A program made the translations under genes and the position numbers. Under the pieces are notes generated by a model. The model worked only from the letters and a program-made list of their open reading frames with translations. It searched no databases and was not told the DNA's origin. This document shows positions 16,823 through 25,003 of a stretch of 64,000 nucleotides of DNA, one piece after another. Position 1 is the first letter of the stretch; each line of letters starts with the position of its first letter. The DNA is from Mycobacterium sp. AZCC_0083. Its GTDB lineage: Bacteria > Actinomycetota > Actinomycetes > Mycobacteriales > Mycobacteriaceae. The stretch covers positions 1-64,000 of the forward strand of contig NZ_JACHGP010000002.1 of assembly GCF_014202335.1 (NCBI RefSeq), written 5' to 3'.

Positions 16823-17632
16823 TCAGGTCAGCGGCAAGACGGCCGGAGGCGGTGCGACTGCAATGGTGGGTCCTGGCGGTGTCAACGGCGCGGCTGGCAA
16901 GTGCGGCGACGGCGTCGGCGCGCCGGCGGACGGCGCTTCAGGAACCGGCACGTCCGCGGCCCAACTGGCCTGAAGTTGATTCGCGACGAAACCCGCTCCC
17001 TGGTCGACCAAGCCGGCTTCCACGTACTCGTTGTGTGCGGAGAAGCTCGTCCCGTGGGAATCGCAGACCAGGTCGTTGTCGACGCACAGGTCGACGGTCT
17101 TCGCCAGGTACTCGGGCCCGACGGTGACCGACGGGTCGTTGATCGCGTGCATGAATCGTGTCGACGGTTTCCCGAAGAGGGCAACCGCTGCAACGTGGTT
17201 GGCCACGTCGGGCGGCATCGGCGCGGGCACGTCCGTGACTGAAACACCGTCCGGCACCACGTTCGCGGTGACGAACCCCATCACCGCTGCCCCTTGGGAG
17301 AATCCGCCGAGCACCATCTTGGTGTGAGGGCAGCTCGCCGCGGTGGCAAGGACATGGGCGCGGGCGTCCGTAATGCCTTGCACCGCAGTGGGGAAGTCGG
17401 TGGTGGCTGGGTAGTCGACGGCGTACACCCCGACCGACTTCGCGCCGACCTTCGAGCGCAGCGAGTCGACGAACGCCTCTCCGGTCGGGCCAACACCGGG
17501 CAATTCCGTGGTGCCGCGGGCGAATACCACCTCGGCGTCGGAGCAGCCCTCCGCGCGTGCGGAAGGTATCGGGGCGCTCTGCATCGCCCAGATTGCCGCG
17601 GTTGTCACGCCGATCAAGCCAGCGATGCGCAT
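16823..17632 (-). CDS. Secreted cutinase-family esterase
   Basis: 269 residues. A signal peptide (GVTTAAIWAMQSAPIPSARA) is followed by EGCSDAEVVFARGT, the start of cutinases. The nucleophile elbow is GGFSQGAAV, and the acid/base pair is in CVDNDLVCDS...FSAHNEYVEAG; four Cys fit the usual disulfides. A Pro-rich tail of about 50 residues follows the catalytic domain. Mycobacterial cutinase-like proteins hydrolyse lipid esters at the cell surface. ATG 17632 is used; GTG 17641 is an alternative. Confidence 0.9.
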   Translation of the reverse strand: MRIAGLIGVTTAAIWAMQSAPIPSARAEGCSDAEVVFARGTTELPGVGPTGEAFVDSLRSKVGAKSVGVYAVDYPATTDFPTAVQGITDARAHVLATAASCPHTKMVLGGFSQGAAVMGFVTANVVPDGVSVTDVPAPMPPDVANHVAAVALFGKPSTRFMHAINDPSVTVGPEYLAKTVDLCVDNDLVCDSHGTSFSAHNEYVEAGLVDQGAGFVANQLQASWAADVPVPEAPSAGAPTPSPHLPAAPLTPPGPTIAVAPPPAVLPLT

Positions 17633-17760
17633 TGGCCTCACGGTCCAATGCTGGCACAGCGTGACGTCGATCGCGCGCCGAGCGGGTCCCAGCGATCTGC
17701 CAGGACGAGACCTAGCCAATCTCGGCACGCGTTCGACTCGTCGTCGGTAACGTCGCCGAC

Positions 17761-18810
17761 ATGCTGATGGCGGCCCTACGCGACATGCAGTGGCGAAGAC
17801 GCCGCTTCGTCATCGCCGTCCTCAGCACTGCCATCATCTTCGCCATGACGTTGGTCCTCACAGGGCTCGCGAACGGCTTCAGTGTGGAGGCCGAAAAGAC
17901 CGTTGACGCGCTCGGCGTCGACGTGTTCGTGGTCAAGGCAGGAGCGTCCGGCCCGTTCGTCGGAGCGACGCCGTTCGCGCCAGTGGACCTCGAGCGGATC
18001 GCAGCGACACCCGGCGTGCTCGCAGCGGCTCCGCTGACATATGCGGGCGGTACGGTCACGCAGGGTGATTCGACGCGCAACGCCGACTTGTTCGGCGCCC
18101 CCGAGAGCGGCCCTGGAATGCCCGTCACCTCGGAGGGTCGGGCCCCGACAACACCGGACGAGGTCGCGGTCTCCAGCACGCTCGGACGCCACGTCGGCGA
18201 CGAGATCGAGATCGCGTCGCGCAAGCTGCGCATCGTCGGCATCGTCGACAACTCCACCGCACTGGCCAACCTGCCCAACGTCTTCCTCACCACAGCAGGT
18301 GCACAGCAACTCGTCTACGGCGGTCAACAACTGGTCGCGTCGATCGGTGTCCGCGGCACGATCACGCAGCTTCCCGACGGCTATGCGGCCATCGACCGTG
18401 CAGGCGCCATCGCCGATCTCCTCCGACCGCTGAAGGTGGCGGTCAACTCGATCACGATCGTCGCGATTCTGCTGTGGGTGGTCGCGGCGTTGGTCGTCGG
18501 ATCGGTGATCTACCTCTCCGCGCTCGAGCGGCTACGAGACTTCGCGGTGTTCAAGGCAATTGGCGTGCCGACCCGCAACGTCGCCGCCGGGTTGGCCATG
18601 CAGGCCATCGTGGTGGCACTGCTAGCGGCACTGGTCGGTGCCTTGATGTCGATGGCGCTCGGACCGTTGTTCCCGATGCAGGTCATCGTGCCGACCGGGG
18701 CCTACGTCGCGCTGCCGCTCGTCGCCATCATCATCGGCCTGGTCGCCAGTGCGAGTGGCCTGCATCGCGCGGTATCCGTCGATCCCGCGCTGGCATTCGG
18801 GGGTCCGTAG
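17761..18810 (+). CDS. ABC transporter permease, FtsX/MacB type (Rv0072-like)
   Basis: 349 residues. One N-terminal helix (FVIAVLSTAIIFAMTLVLTGL), a large extracytoplasmic region (about 40-230) and three C-terminal helices give the FtsX topology. The length equals what I remember for M. tuberculosis Rv0072. Its TAG shares one base with the GTG of the ATPase gene, so both are one unit. Older annotations call this system glutamine transport, but FtsX topology points to export or an envelope mechanical role. Confidence 0.85.
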   Translation: MLMAALRDMQWRRRRFVIAVLSTAIIFAMTLVLTGLANGFSVEAEKTVDALGVDVFVVKAGASGPFVGATPFAPVDLERIAATPGVLAAAPLTYAGGTVTQGDSTRNADLFGAPESGPGMPVTSEGRAPTTPDEVAVSSTLGRHVGDEIEIASRKLRIVGIVDNSTALANLPNVFLTTAGAQQLVYGGQQLVASIGVRGTITQLPDGYAAIDRAGAIADLLRPLKVAVNSITIVAILLWVVAALVVGSVIYLSALERLRDFAVFKAIGVPTRNVAAGLAMQAIVVALLAALVGALMSMALGPLFPMQVIVPTGAYVALPLVAIIIGLVASASGLHRAVSVDPALAFGGP

Positions 18811-19802
18811 TGGGCGATCTCAGCATCCAGGACCTCGTCGTCGAATACTCCAGCGGCGGGCACGCCGTCCGACCCATCTGCAATTTCAACCTCGACGTGG
18901 CCGCAGGGTCGCTGGTGATCCTGTTGGGCCCCAGCGGCTGCGGGAAGACGACGTTGCTGTCCTGCCTCGGCGGTATCCTCCGCCCCAACTCCGGGGCCAT
19001 CAAGTTCGGCGACGTCGAGCTCACTGCTCTCGACGCACGCGGGCTGGCGCAATACCGTCGCGAGACGGTGGGCATCGTCTTTCAGGCCTTCAACCTGGTG
19101 CCCAGCCTCACGGCGCTGGAGAACGTGCTGGTCCCACTGCACGCGGCGGGCACGCCCCGGCGGGCGGCACGCGAGCGCGCCGAGGAACTGCTGACGCGCG
19201 TCGGCCTGCAGGATCGGCTCGACCACCGGCCCGGTGATCTGAGTGGGGGACAGCAGCAGCGTGTTGCGGTGGCGCGGGCGATCGCACTCGATCCGCCGCT
19301 GGTGTTGGCCGACGAGCCAACCGCGCACCTGGACTTCATTCAGGTCGAGGAGGTGCTGCGGTTGATCCGCGAGCTCGCCTCCGGTGATCGGATGGTCGTG
19401 GTCGCCACGCACGACAGTCGGATTCTGCCGCTGGCCGATCGCATCGTCGAGATGGTACCCGAATTCGCGACGATGGACCGGCCCCCCGAGACGGTGCGGC
19501 TGCTGGCTGGCGAGACGCTGTTCGAGCAGGGCACGATGGGCGATCTGATCTACGTCGTGTCCGAGGGTGACATCGAGATGATCCGCGAATTACCCGGCGG
19601 TGGTGAGGAATTGCTCAAGGTCGCCATGGTGGGTGACTACTTCGGCGAGATCGGCCCGCTGTTCCACATGCCGCGCGCCGCGACCGTGCGGGCGCGCACC
19701 GATGCGACGGTCATCGGCTACACCGTTGCCGCATTCCGGGAGCGGCTCGGCACCGGCGCGGTGCGCGACCTCATCGAGCACCGCCCGCTGCCGGAGGACT
19801 GA
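18810..19802 (+). CDS. ABC ATPase with C-terminal cyclic-nucleotide-binding domain (Rv0073-like)
   Basis: 330 residues. The ATPase has Walker A GPSGCGKTT, signature LSGGQQQR, Walker B VLADEPT and a switch His in VATHDSR. From about residue 230, LLAGETLFEQGTMGDLIYVVSEGDIEMI and GDYFGEIGPLFHMPRAATVRART form a cNMP-binding (CAP-family) beta roll with the phosphate-binding cassette (GEIGPL..PRAATV). This fusion and length match Rv0073 as I remember it. Nucleotide or other effector control of the FtsX-type partner is likely. Confidence 0.88.
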   Translation: MGDLSIQDLVVEYSSGGHAVRPICNFNLDVAAGSLVILLGPSGCGKTTLLSCLGGILRPNSGAIKFGDVELTALDARGLAQYRRETVGIVFQAFNLVPSLTALENVLVPLHAAGTPRRAARERAEELLTRVGLQDRLDHRPGDLSGGQQQRVAVARAIALDPPLVLADEPTAHLDFIQVEEVLRLIRELASGDRMVVVATHDSRILPLADRIVEMVPEFATMDRPPETVRLLAGETLFEQGTMGDLIYVVSEGDIEMIRELPGGGEELLKVAMVGDYFGEIGPLFHMPRAATVRARTDATVIGYTVAAFRERLGTGAVRDLIEHRPLPED

Positions 19803-19864
19803 CGAGCCCGCTTCGCTCGCGTTCCGGGGCCCGCGTGCCGTTAGCGTTGATGAACCGTGATCGC

Positions 19865-19881
19865 ATAGAATATCCAATATC
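19865..19881. promoter_or_regulatory. Operator A of the GntR regulon (autoregulation)
   Basis: ATAGAATATCCAATATC. Its reverse complement shares the 14-mer ATTGGATATTCTAT with operator B. It lies 18 bases before the GntR start and contains a -10-like TAGAAT, so binding would block the regulator's own promoter. Only one half-site, TTGGATA, is perfect here. Confidence 0.6.
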
Positions 19882-19898
19882 AGCGAAAGCGAGGGCCG

Positions 19899-20633
19899 AT
19901 GTCACCGCGAACTACGCAGCGCCCGCAACGTGTCAGGGCCGCCGAGCCAGGCACCGGACAGCCCTCGGACTTCGTGCGTCCCAAGACGGCCCACCAGGCC
20001 GTCGCCGAGGCCGTCCGTCGCGACATCAGCAGCGGCAGATTCCCGCCAGGCAGCTGGATCGTGCAGGACAACCTGGTCGAGATGTACGGGGTATCCCGGA
20101 TCCCGATCCGGGAGGCGCTGAAGACGCTCGAGGCCGAGGAGCACGTCACCTACGTGCCGCACAGCGGCTACCGGGTGGCCAAGCTGAGCCTGGAGGAGTT
20201 GCAGGAGGTCTTCCGCTTGCGCGCGATCTTGGAAGAGGTCCTGATTCGCGACGGCATGCCCAACGTCACCGACGAGATCGTCGAGCAGATGCGCGAGCAG
20301 ATGGCCGAGATGGACACCGCCGCGGCGGCCGAGGACCTCGTCGCCGTCGGCGTTGCCAACCGGCGGTTCCACTTCCTGTCGTTCGAGGCCAGCCGGATGG
20401 CGCGCACGAAACGCATTGTCACGCAGCTCTACAACACCGCTGACGCATATCGCCCGCTGTACGCGCACCTGATGGATTTGACCAAGGTCAATACCGAGCA
20501 CATTCTGCTGACCGATGCGATGGCCAAACGCGACGTCGAACGGGCGGTGGCCTTGAATCACGAGCACCGCGCGCACGCCATCGACAACCTCACCGAGGCG
20601 CTGATGCAGGAGCAGGCCGAATCGACGTCGTAA
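19899..20633 (+). CDS. GntR-family regulator, FCD type
   Basis: 244 residues. The winged helix-turn-helix (about 28-95) reads AVAEAVRRDISSGRFPPGS...LVEMYGVSRIPIREALKTLEAE...YVPHSGYRV. The all-helical FCD domain (about 105-235) keeps RLRAILE, RRFHF and a distal NHEHRAHAI, whose Asp/His residues bind metal and effector in this family. It heads the catabolic gene region, and related palindromes lie before it and three other transcription units. I infer a repressor released by a pathway intermediate. Confidence 0.9.
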   Translation: MSPRTTQRPQRVRAAEPGTGQPSDFVRPKTAHQAVAEAVRRDISSGRFPPGSWIVQDNLVEMYGVSRIPIREALKTLEAEEHVTYVPHSGYRVAKLSLEELQEVFRLRAILEEVLIRDGMPNVTDEIVEQMREQMAEMDTAAAAEDLVAVGVANRRFHFLSFEASRMARTKRIVTQLYNTADAYRPLYAHLMDLTKVNTEHILLTDAMAKRDVERAVALNHEHRAHAIDNLTEALMQEQAESTS

Positions 20634-20647
20634 CGCCGAGCTCGCGG

Positions 20648-21091
20648 TTGGTTGGTCTGCAGCTCATCGTTCCGGAGGCTGCCACACCGAAGGGCGCCTA
20701 CTTTCCAAGTCGCTTGTGCGGGAACCAGTTATGGGTTTCGGGTGCGACGGCTCGCCGACCGGACCGCGCCGCATTGTCCGGTGTGGTCGGCGCCGACGTG
20801 TCGGTTGAAGAAGCTCGGGATCAGGCCCGGCTGGCGGCGCTCAACCTGATCGGAGCGATTGACGCGGCGGTCGGCGTGGACAACGTCACTGCGCTGGTGC
20901 ACCTGCGTGGATATGTGCGCGCGACGGGTGATTTCGGTGCCCATCCCGCTGTCATCGACGGCGCCTCCCGTCTGCTGCTCGAGGTGTTCGGCGAACGATG
21001 CGGTGCGCACGCCCGCACTGCCATCGGTGTCGCCTCGCTCCCCGGTGGCGCCTGCGTGGAGCTCGATTTGGTTGCGGCCGTAGAGGTGTGA
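20648..21091 (+). CDS. RidA/YjgF-family protein
   Basis: 147 residues with a probable TTG start. The RidA fold is recognisable from GAYFPSRLCGNQLWVSGATAR (beta core), EEARDQARLAALNLIGAIDAAVG (helix), and an end ARTAIGVASLPGGACVELDLVA, where the Arg (R in ARTAIG) is the residue that holds the substrate carboxylate in enamine/imine deaminases. In this cluster it could hydrolyse an enamine or imine formed on ring opening. It follows the regulator by 14 bases and is convergent with the coxG-like gene. Confidence 0.82.
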   Translation: MVGLQLIVPEAATPKGAYFPSRLCGNQLWVSGATARRPDRAALSGVVGADVSVEEARDQARLAALNLIGAIDAAVGVDNVTALVHLRGYVRATGDFGAHPAVIDGASRLLLEVFGERCGAHARTAIGVASLPGGACVELDLVAAVEV

Positions 21092-21092
21092 C

Positions 21093-21689
21093 TCAGACTA
21101 GGCGCTCGGCCGTTCGTCCGATCGCCAGCCCGAGCAGGACGCCGGCCAGCGCCGTGAGCGCCAGCGCGACCCGCTGGTCGGTGGCGGCTACGCGAGCAAT
21201 GCCCCTTGCCGCGGCAGGCCGCACGGGAGAGTCGGTGGCACCTTCGGGTGCGGCGATCCGCGCGTTCAACCGGTTGGCGAACTGCCCCAGGATCCGGTTG
21301 CTCACCTGAGAGATGACGCCGCTTCCGAACTGCGCGATGCGGCCGCCGAGTTCGAGATCGGTGGTCAGGGTGACCGCCGTGTGCCCGCCGCGGTCCTGAG
21401 CCACCACGGTGATCGTGGCCTCCACCGACCCGTTGCCCTTGCGATCGCGACCCGTCCCGCGGACCACCATCCGATGCGCGGCGTTGTCGCGGCTGACGAT
21501 GGTCGCAGTCCCGGTCAGCGTCAACCCGACGGGTCCGACCTTGACCGTCACGCTGGCGTAATAGTCGTCGCCACTGGCGCTCTCGAGTTGCGCACCAGGG
21601 ATGCATTCGACGACCTGGGGCACGTCGGTGAGCACCGACCACGCGGTCTCCAGCGGGGCGTCGACAACGAAGTCGTTGACGAGTTGCAC
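21093..21689 (-). CDS. CoxG-like SRPBCC protein with C-terminal membrane anchor
   Basis: 198 residues from GTG 21689 (AAGGA seven bases upstream). Residues 1-145 follow the CoxG pattern (VDAPLETAWSVLTDVPQVVECIPGAQL...GPVGLTLTGTATI). After a linker, residues about 170-192 form one hydrophobic helix. CoxG proteins accompany molybdenum hydroxylases of the CO-dehydrogenase family and are thought to help recruit or mature them at the membrane. The Mo-hydroxylase subunits are encoded 5 kb away, and a shared operator controls both directions. Confidence 0.82.
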   Translation of the reverse strand: MQLVNDFVVDAPLETAWSVLTDVPQVVECIPGAQLESASGDDYYASVTVKVGPVGLTLTGTATIVSRDNAAHRMVVRGTGRDRKGNGSVEATITVVAQDRGGHTAVTLTTDLELGGRIAQFGSGVISQVSNRILGQFANRLNARIAAPEGATDSPVRPAAARGIARVAATDQRVALALTALAGVLLGLAIGRTAERLV

Positions 21690-21736
21690 GGTTTTCCTTC
21701 GTTTCGACTGGTGTGGTTGAGGAACTGACCCTACAA

Positions 21737-21753
21737 TTGGATATTCTATCCAA
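21737..21753. promoter_or_regulatory. Operator B, perfect palindrome between coxG-like and LLM genes
   Basis: TTGGATATTCTATCCAA: seven-base arms TTGGATA/TATCCAA around TTC. It is the best copy of the motif and lies midway between two divergent genes, 48 bases from one start and 24 from the other. On the minus strand it contains a -10-like TAGAAT. It can control both genes at once. Confidence 0.7.
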
Positions 21754-21776
21754 CAAGTGCGGTAAGGATCACGATC

Positions 21777-22775
21777 ATGCTGAGCAAGGGAGTCGGACTC
21801 TTCCCCACCGAGCCCGTTGGGAAGATGTGCGAGTACGTCAGGCTGTGCGAGACGCTGGAATACGACAACGTCTGGTTCGGCGACTCGCAGAACATCTGGC
21901 GTGAATCGTCGACCGTGATGGGCGCGGCCGCCGTGGGTACCGAGAAGATCGTCTTCGGTACCGGCGTGACCAATGCCGTCACCCGTCATCCGTCACTGCT
22001 CGCATCGACGTGGGCCACCTTGGCGGAGTTCACGCAGGGGCGCGTCGCACTCGGCATCGGTACCGGCGATTCCTCTTTGCGCACAATGGGTCTCAAACCG
22101 CAACGGCTCGCAGAACTCGAACGGTCGGTGACTGATCTGCGCACGCTGTTCCGCGGCGAGAAGGTGGTCGAAGCCAGCAGCGGCGCCGACTACCACCTCA
22201 ACTACCTGACAGGTCCGCTGAACATCCCCATCTACATTGCTGCCTCAGCGCCGAAGATCCTGCGAATGTCGGGCCGTATTGCCGACGGGGTGATCGTCTT
22301 GGTCGGTACGGCACCGCACTTCATCGAGGCGGCGCTGGCCACGATCGAAGTGGGCGCCAAGGCAAGCGGGCGCACCCTCGACGACCTACACATCGTGCTG
22401 TGGACGCCGACGGCCATCGGGGACGATCGCACCGAGGCCCGCGACTTGGTCCGGGCCCATGTGTCCCGGGTTGCCATCCGGCCGTTGCCCGCAAGGGTGG
22501 ATCCCGCGTTGGAGAAGGTCATCGACCGCATCCGCGACAGCTACGACTACTACGAGCACATGGACACCAAGGCGGCGCACGCCGATCTGGTGCCCGACGA
22601 ACTGGTCGACCTGTTCGCCCTGGCGGGTACCCGTGACGAGTGCGCCCAACGGCTCAAGGAAGTGGAGTCGCTTGGCGTCGACCAGGTGTCGATCGTGCCG
22701 TTCGTCCGCCCCGGCCAGAGCAGGGAAGCCACCATCCGCACCTTCGCCGAGATCGTCGACGGGGCCCGGCCATGA
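21777..22775 (+). CDS. LLM-class (F420- or FMN-dependent) oxidoreductase
   Basis: 332 residues with a bacterial luciferase-like TIM barrel: an N-terminal KGVGLFPTEPVGKMCEYVRLCETLEYDNVWFGDS, the cofactor strand IVFGTGVTNAVTRHPSLLAS and GRVALGIGTGDSS, and a later PIYIAASAPKILRMSGRIADGVI. This resembles the MER/F420 branch. In the predicted pathway it would reduce the hydroxylated ring, as F420-dependent hydride transferases do with nitroaromatics. The cofactor is inferred from the mycobacterial setting. Confidence 0.85.
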   Translation: MLSKGVGLFPTEPVGKMCEYVRLCETLEYDNVWFGDSQNIWRESSTVMGAAAVGTEKIVFGTGVTNAVTRHPSLLASTWATLAEFTQGRVALGIGTGDSSLRTMGLKPQRLAELERSVTDLRTLFRGEKVVEASSGADYHLNYLTGPLNIPIYIAASAPKILRMSGRIADGVIVLVGTAPHFIEAALATIEVGAKASGRTLDDLHIVLWTPTAIGDDRTEARDLVRAHVSRVAIRPLPARVDPALEKVIDRIRDSYDYYEHMDTKAAHADLVPDELVDLFALAGTRDECAQRLKEVESLGVDQVSIVPFVRPGQSREATIRTFAEIVDGARP

Positions 22776-23089
22776 CCGGCGGTGACGCCGCGACCGAGGG
22801 GGAGGCGCCAGGGTTTCCCGCCCCGGGCAGCTCGGTGCCGGGCGCTCCGCCTGCGCTGAACCGAGCACTCGTGCCAGCCGACGGTGTGCCGCGCATGTCG
22901 CCGGCGACGCGGGATGGCCCGGCCGAGAACGAGGGCCACGCGCCGGACCCGCCGCGTGCGGCGAACATCTCCGGCTCGCCGCTGATCGCCGCAGCCGCCA
23001 TGCTGGGCATCGCGGTAGGGCTCGAGCTGGCCGGGCTGTCGGGCAGCTCGCGTCGGCGGCGCAGGAACTCGCCCCACGTGTTGACGTAG
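22772..23089 (+). CDS. Small Pro-rich protein with one membrane helix
   Basis: 105 residues; its ATG overlaps the LLM stop (ATGA), so it would be translationally coupled. The first 70 residues are Gly/Pro/Ala-rich and probably disordered. Residues about 71-90 (LIAAAAMLGIAVGLELAGL) form a helix, followed by SRRRRR, a cytoplasm-side positive end. I do not recognise a family. The helix and tail resemble the anchor of the neighbouring CoxG-like protein. It may be an anchor or assembly factor, or a chance frame. Confidence 0.4.
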   Translation: MTGGDAATEGEAPGFPAPGSSVPGAPPALNRALVPADGVPRMSPATRDGPAENEGHAPDPPRAANISGSPLIAAAAMLGIAVGLELAGLSGSSRRRRRNSPHVLT

Positions 23090-23109
23090 ATCACACCCGC
23101 TCTTATTGT
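23081..23109 (+). promoter_or_regulatory. Sigma-A-type promoter of the ABC/Mo-hydroxylase operon
   Basis: TTGACG (-35, 23081-23086) and TATTGT (-10, 23104-23109) are separated by 17 bases. The predicted start point falls inside operator C. The first gene begins 37 bases after the -10 box and has a CCGGAGG ribosome site. Confidence 0.6.
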
Positions 23110-23118
23110 TGGATCCAA
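23109..23118. promoter_or_regulatory. Operator C (TTGGATCCAA) overlapping the promoter start
   Basis: A perfect ten-base palindrome, extended on the right by TATT so that the reverse complement reads ATATTGGAT as in operator A. It has the same TTGGAT half-sites as operators B and D but no spacer, so it may be a variant or a single-sided site. It sits over the expected transcription start, a typical repressor position. Confidence 0.5.
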
Positions 23119-23145
23119 TATTCAGTTTCTCGCCGGAGGTCTGGA

Positions 23146-24144
23146 ATGTCGCGTATCTCGAAGTGCATGGCGGCCGTGTTCACGGTCGTCGCAGTCATCG
23201 CCGGCGGCACCGCCTGTGCGGACGAATCGTCGGGTCCACAGTCGGGCGGTGGGAGCGGCGGAACGGACACGCTCAGCATCTCCGCAACCGGTGTCGACAG
23301 CCTGCCGTTCATGGCGATCTTGCAGGCCGGCATCAACAAGAAGTGGTTCGAGGAGGCCGGCCTCAAGGTTGACCTGTACTCCGGCGGCGGTGGCGGCAAT
23401 ACACTGCGGGTGGTCACCAGCGGCGACGCCGACCTGGCGATCGCGGGCAACACGTCGGTGATTCTGGCCGCGCAGCAACCGAATTCGAACTTGAAGGTGA
23501 TTGCTCCCTGGTTCCAGGTGAACGACTTCTCCTGGATCTGTCCACCGGGACGCACCGTCGATGGTGCGACGTTGGGCTTCAGCTCCGCCGGATCGTCGAC
23601 CGAACTGCTGGTCAAGGGGCTCGAGGGCAAGCTGCCCGGCGTGAAGGCGCAGGCCGTCGGCGCGATGGGTGACAACTGGACCGCTGCCAAGGCCAACCAG
23701 ATCACCGCCGGATGGGCGATGCAGCCATTCATCGCCGCCAGGCAGGCCTCCGACAACGCGCAGATCCTGGTGAACTCACGCGACGTGCTCGGCGACCTGC
23801 CAGCTGACTTGGTGGCGGTCAACACCCAATACGCCGAGGCGAATCCGGACAACCTGCGGTCGTTCTTCAAGGTGGCCGACCGACTCAACCAGTGGGTGGT
23901 GGCGAATCCCGACGAAGCCGCCACCGAGTTGGCCCCGCTGGTCGGCGTGACTCCCGAGGTGATGAAGGCCGCCTTCAAGAACAGCCCGGACCTGGCCAAG
24001 GGTTACTCCTTGCACGTCGACCCGGCCGGTCTCAAGAACCTCTCCAACCTGATGGTGGCCGCCGGTCAGATCACCGCGGCCGTCGACTGGGCGAAGGTCC
24101 TCGATCAGCAGTACCTACCCGATGAGGCACGCGCGACCATCTGA
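23146..24144 (+). CDS. ABC importer substrate-binding lipoprotein (NMT1/SsuA type)
   Basis: 332 residues. The signal peptide ends IAGGTAC, a weak lipobox before a likely lipidated Cys. The mature protein follows the NMT1/THI5-SsuA pattern: DSLPFMAILQAGINKKWFEEAGLKVDL near the N-terminus, then GDADLAIAGNTSVILAAQQ in the hinge. These proteins bind small organic acids, sulfonates, pyrimidines or aromatics outside the membrane. It is the first gene of the operon and should deliver the pathway substrate. Confidence 0.85.
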   Translation: MSRISKCMAAVFTVVAVIAGGTACADESSGPQSGGGSGGTDTLSISATGVDSLPFMAILQAGINKKWFEEAGLKVDLYSGGGGGNTLRVVTSGDADLAIAGNTSVILAAQQPNSNLKVIAPWFQVNDFSWICPPGRTVDGATLGFSSAGSSTELLVKGLEGKLPGVKAQAVGAMGDNWTAAKANQITAGWAMQPFIAARQASDNAQILVNSRDVLGDLPADLVAVNTQYAEANPDNLRSFFKVADRLNQWVVANPDEAATELAPLVGVTPEVMKAAFKNSPDLAKGYSLHVDPAGLKNLSNLMVAAGQITAAVDWAKVLDQQYLPDEARATI

Positions 24145-24193
24145 TCGCGCAGTCGTAAACCACGCCGAAACGACCGACGGAAGAAGGACATTG

Positions 24194-25003
24194 GTGGAAC
24201 CCCAAGGTATCCAGATCGAGAACGTGTCCGTTGTCTTCGACGTGCCGGCAGGGAAGGTGACGGCGGTCAAGGACATCACCCAACGCGTACCGCACACCAG
24301 CTTCGTCTCCATCGTCGGCCCCAGCGGTTGTGGTAAATCGACCCTGCTGGCCGTCATTTCGGGCCTACAGAAGGCGTCGAGCGGCACGGTCAGTGTCGGG
24401 GGCCGGCCGGTCACCGGACCGGACCCGAAGATCGGCGTGGTCTTTCAAGAGGACTCGACGTTGCCATGGCGGACCGTCGAGGAGAACGTCGCCTTCGCGA
24501 TGCAGATCATCGGCACCGCCAAGGATGCCCGACGCCTGCGTGCGAAGGAGGCGATCGATCTCGTCGGCCTCAGCGGCTTCGAAAAGTCCTATCCCTCACA
24601 ACTTTCCGGTGGCATGCGCCAGCGGGTTGCCTTGGCGCGGACATTGGCCGTGCAGCCCGAAGTGGTGCTGATGGACGAGCCGTTCGCTGCGCTGGACCAA
24701 CAGACCCGGCTGTTCCTCGGTGCCGAGGTGCGCCAGATCTGGGCAAGGACTCATCAGACCATCGTGTTCGTGACACACGACATCTCCGAGGCGATCCTGC
24801 TGTCACAGCAGGTTTGGGTGATGTCGTACCGACCAGGGACGATCATCGACGTCATCGACATCGATCTGCCCGACGACCGCGACGCGAGCGTGGTGTCGAC
24901 GCCGCGGTTCAACGAACTGCACAACCGGATCTGGGGTTCGTTGCAAGCCGAGTCCATGCGTGGATTCAAACAACAGGAGGCCCACGAGAAGGTCACCACG
25001 TGA
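24194..25003 (+). CDS. ABC importer ATPase (SsuB/NrtD type)
   Basis: About 269 residues from GTG 24194, behind AAGAAGGA; TTG 24191 is equally possible. Walker A GPSGCGKST, Q-loop VVFQEDSTLPWRTVEENV, signature LSGGMRQR, Walker B VVLMDEPF and switch His FVTHD are complete. PWRTV and GGMRQR are typical of nitrate/taurine/sulfonate-type importers. Its stop overlaps the next permease start (GTGA). Confidence 0.9.
   Translation: MEPQGIQIENVSVVFDVPAGKVTAVKDITQRVPHTSFVSIVGPSGCGKSTLLAVISGLQKASSGTVSVGGRPVTGPDPKIGVVFQEDSTLPWRTVEENVAFAMQIIGTAKDARRLRAKEAIDLVGLSGFEKSYPSQLSGGMRQRVALARTLAVQPEVVLMDEPFAALDQQTRLFLGAEVRQIWARTHQTIVFVTHDISEAILLSQQVWVMSYRPGTIIDVIDIDLPDDRDASVVSTPRFNELHNRIWGSLQAESMRGFKQQEAHEKVTT

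Noticed and set aside
22654-23118. Minus-strand 154-residue frame covering the LLM gene end
   Set aside because: It runs antisense to a confident enzyme gene and over the ABC promoter; the coupled plus-strand frame is the more plausible small gene.
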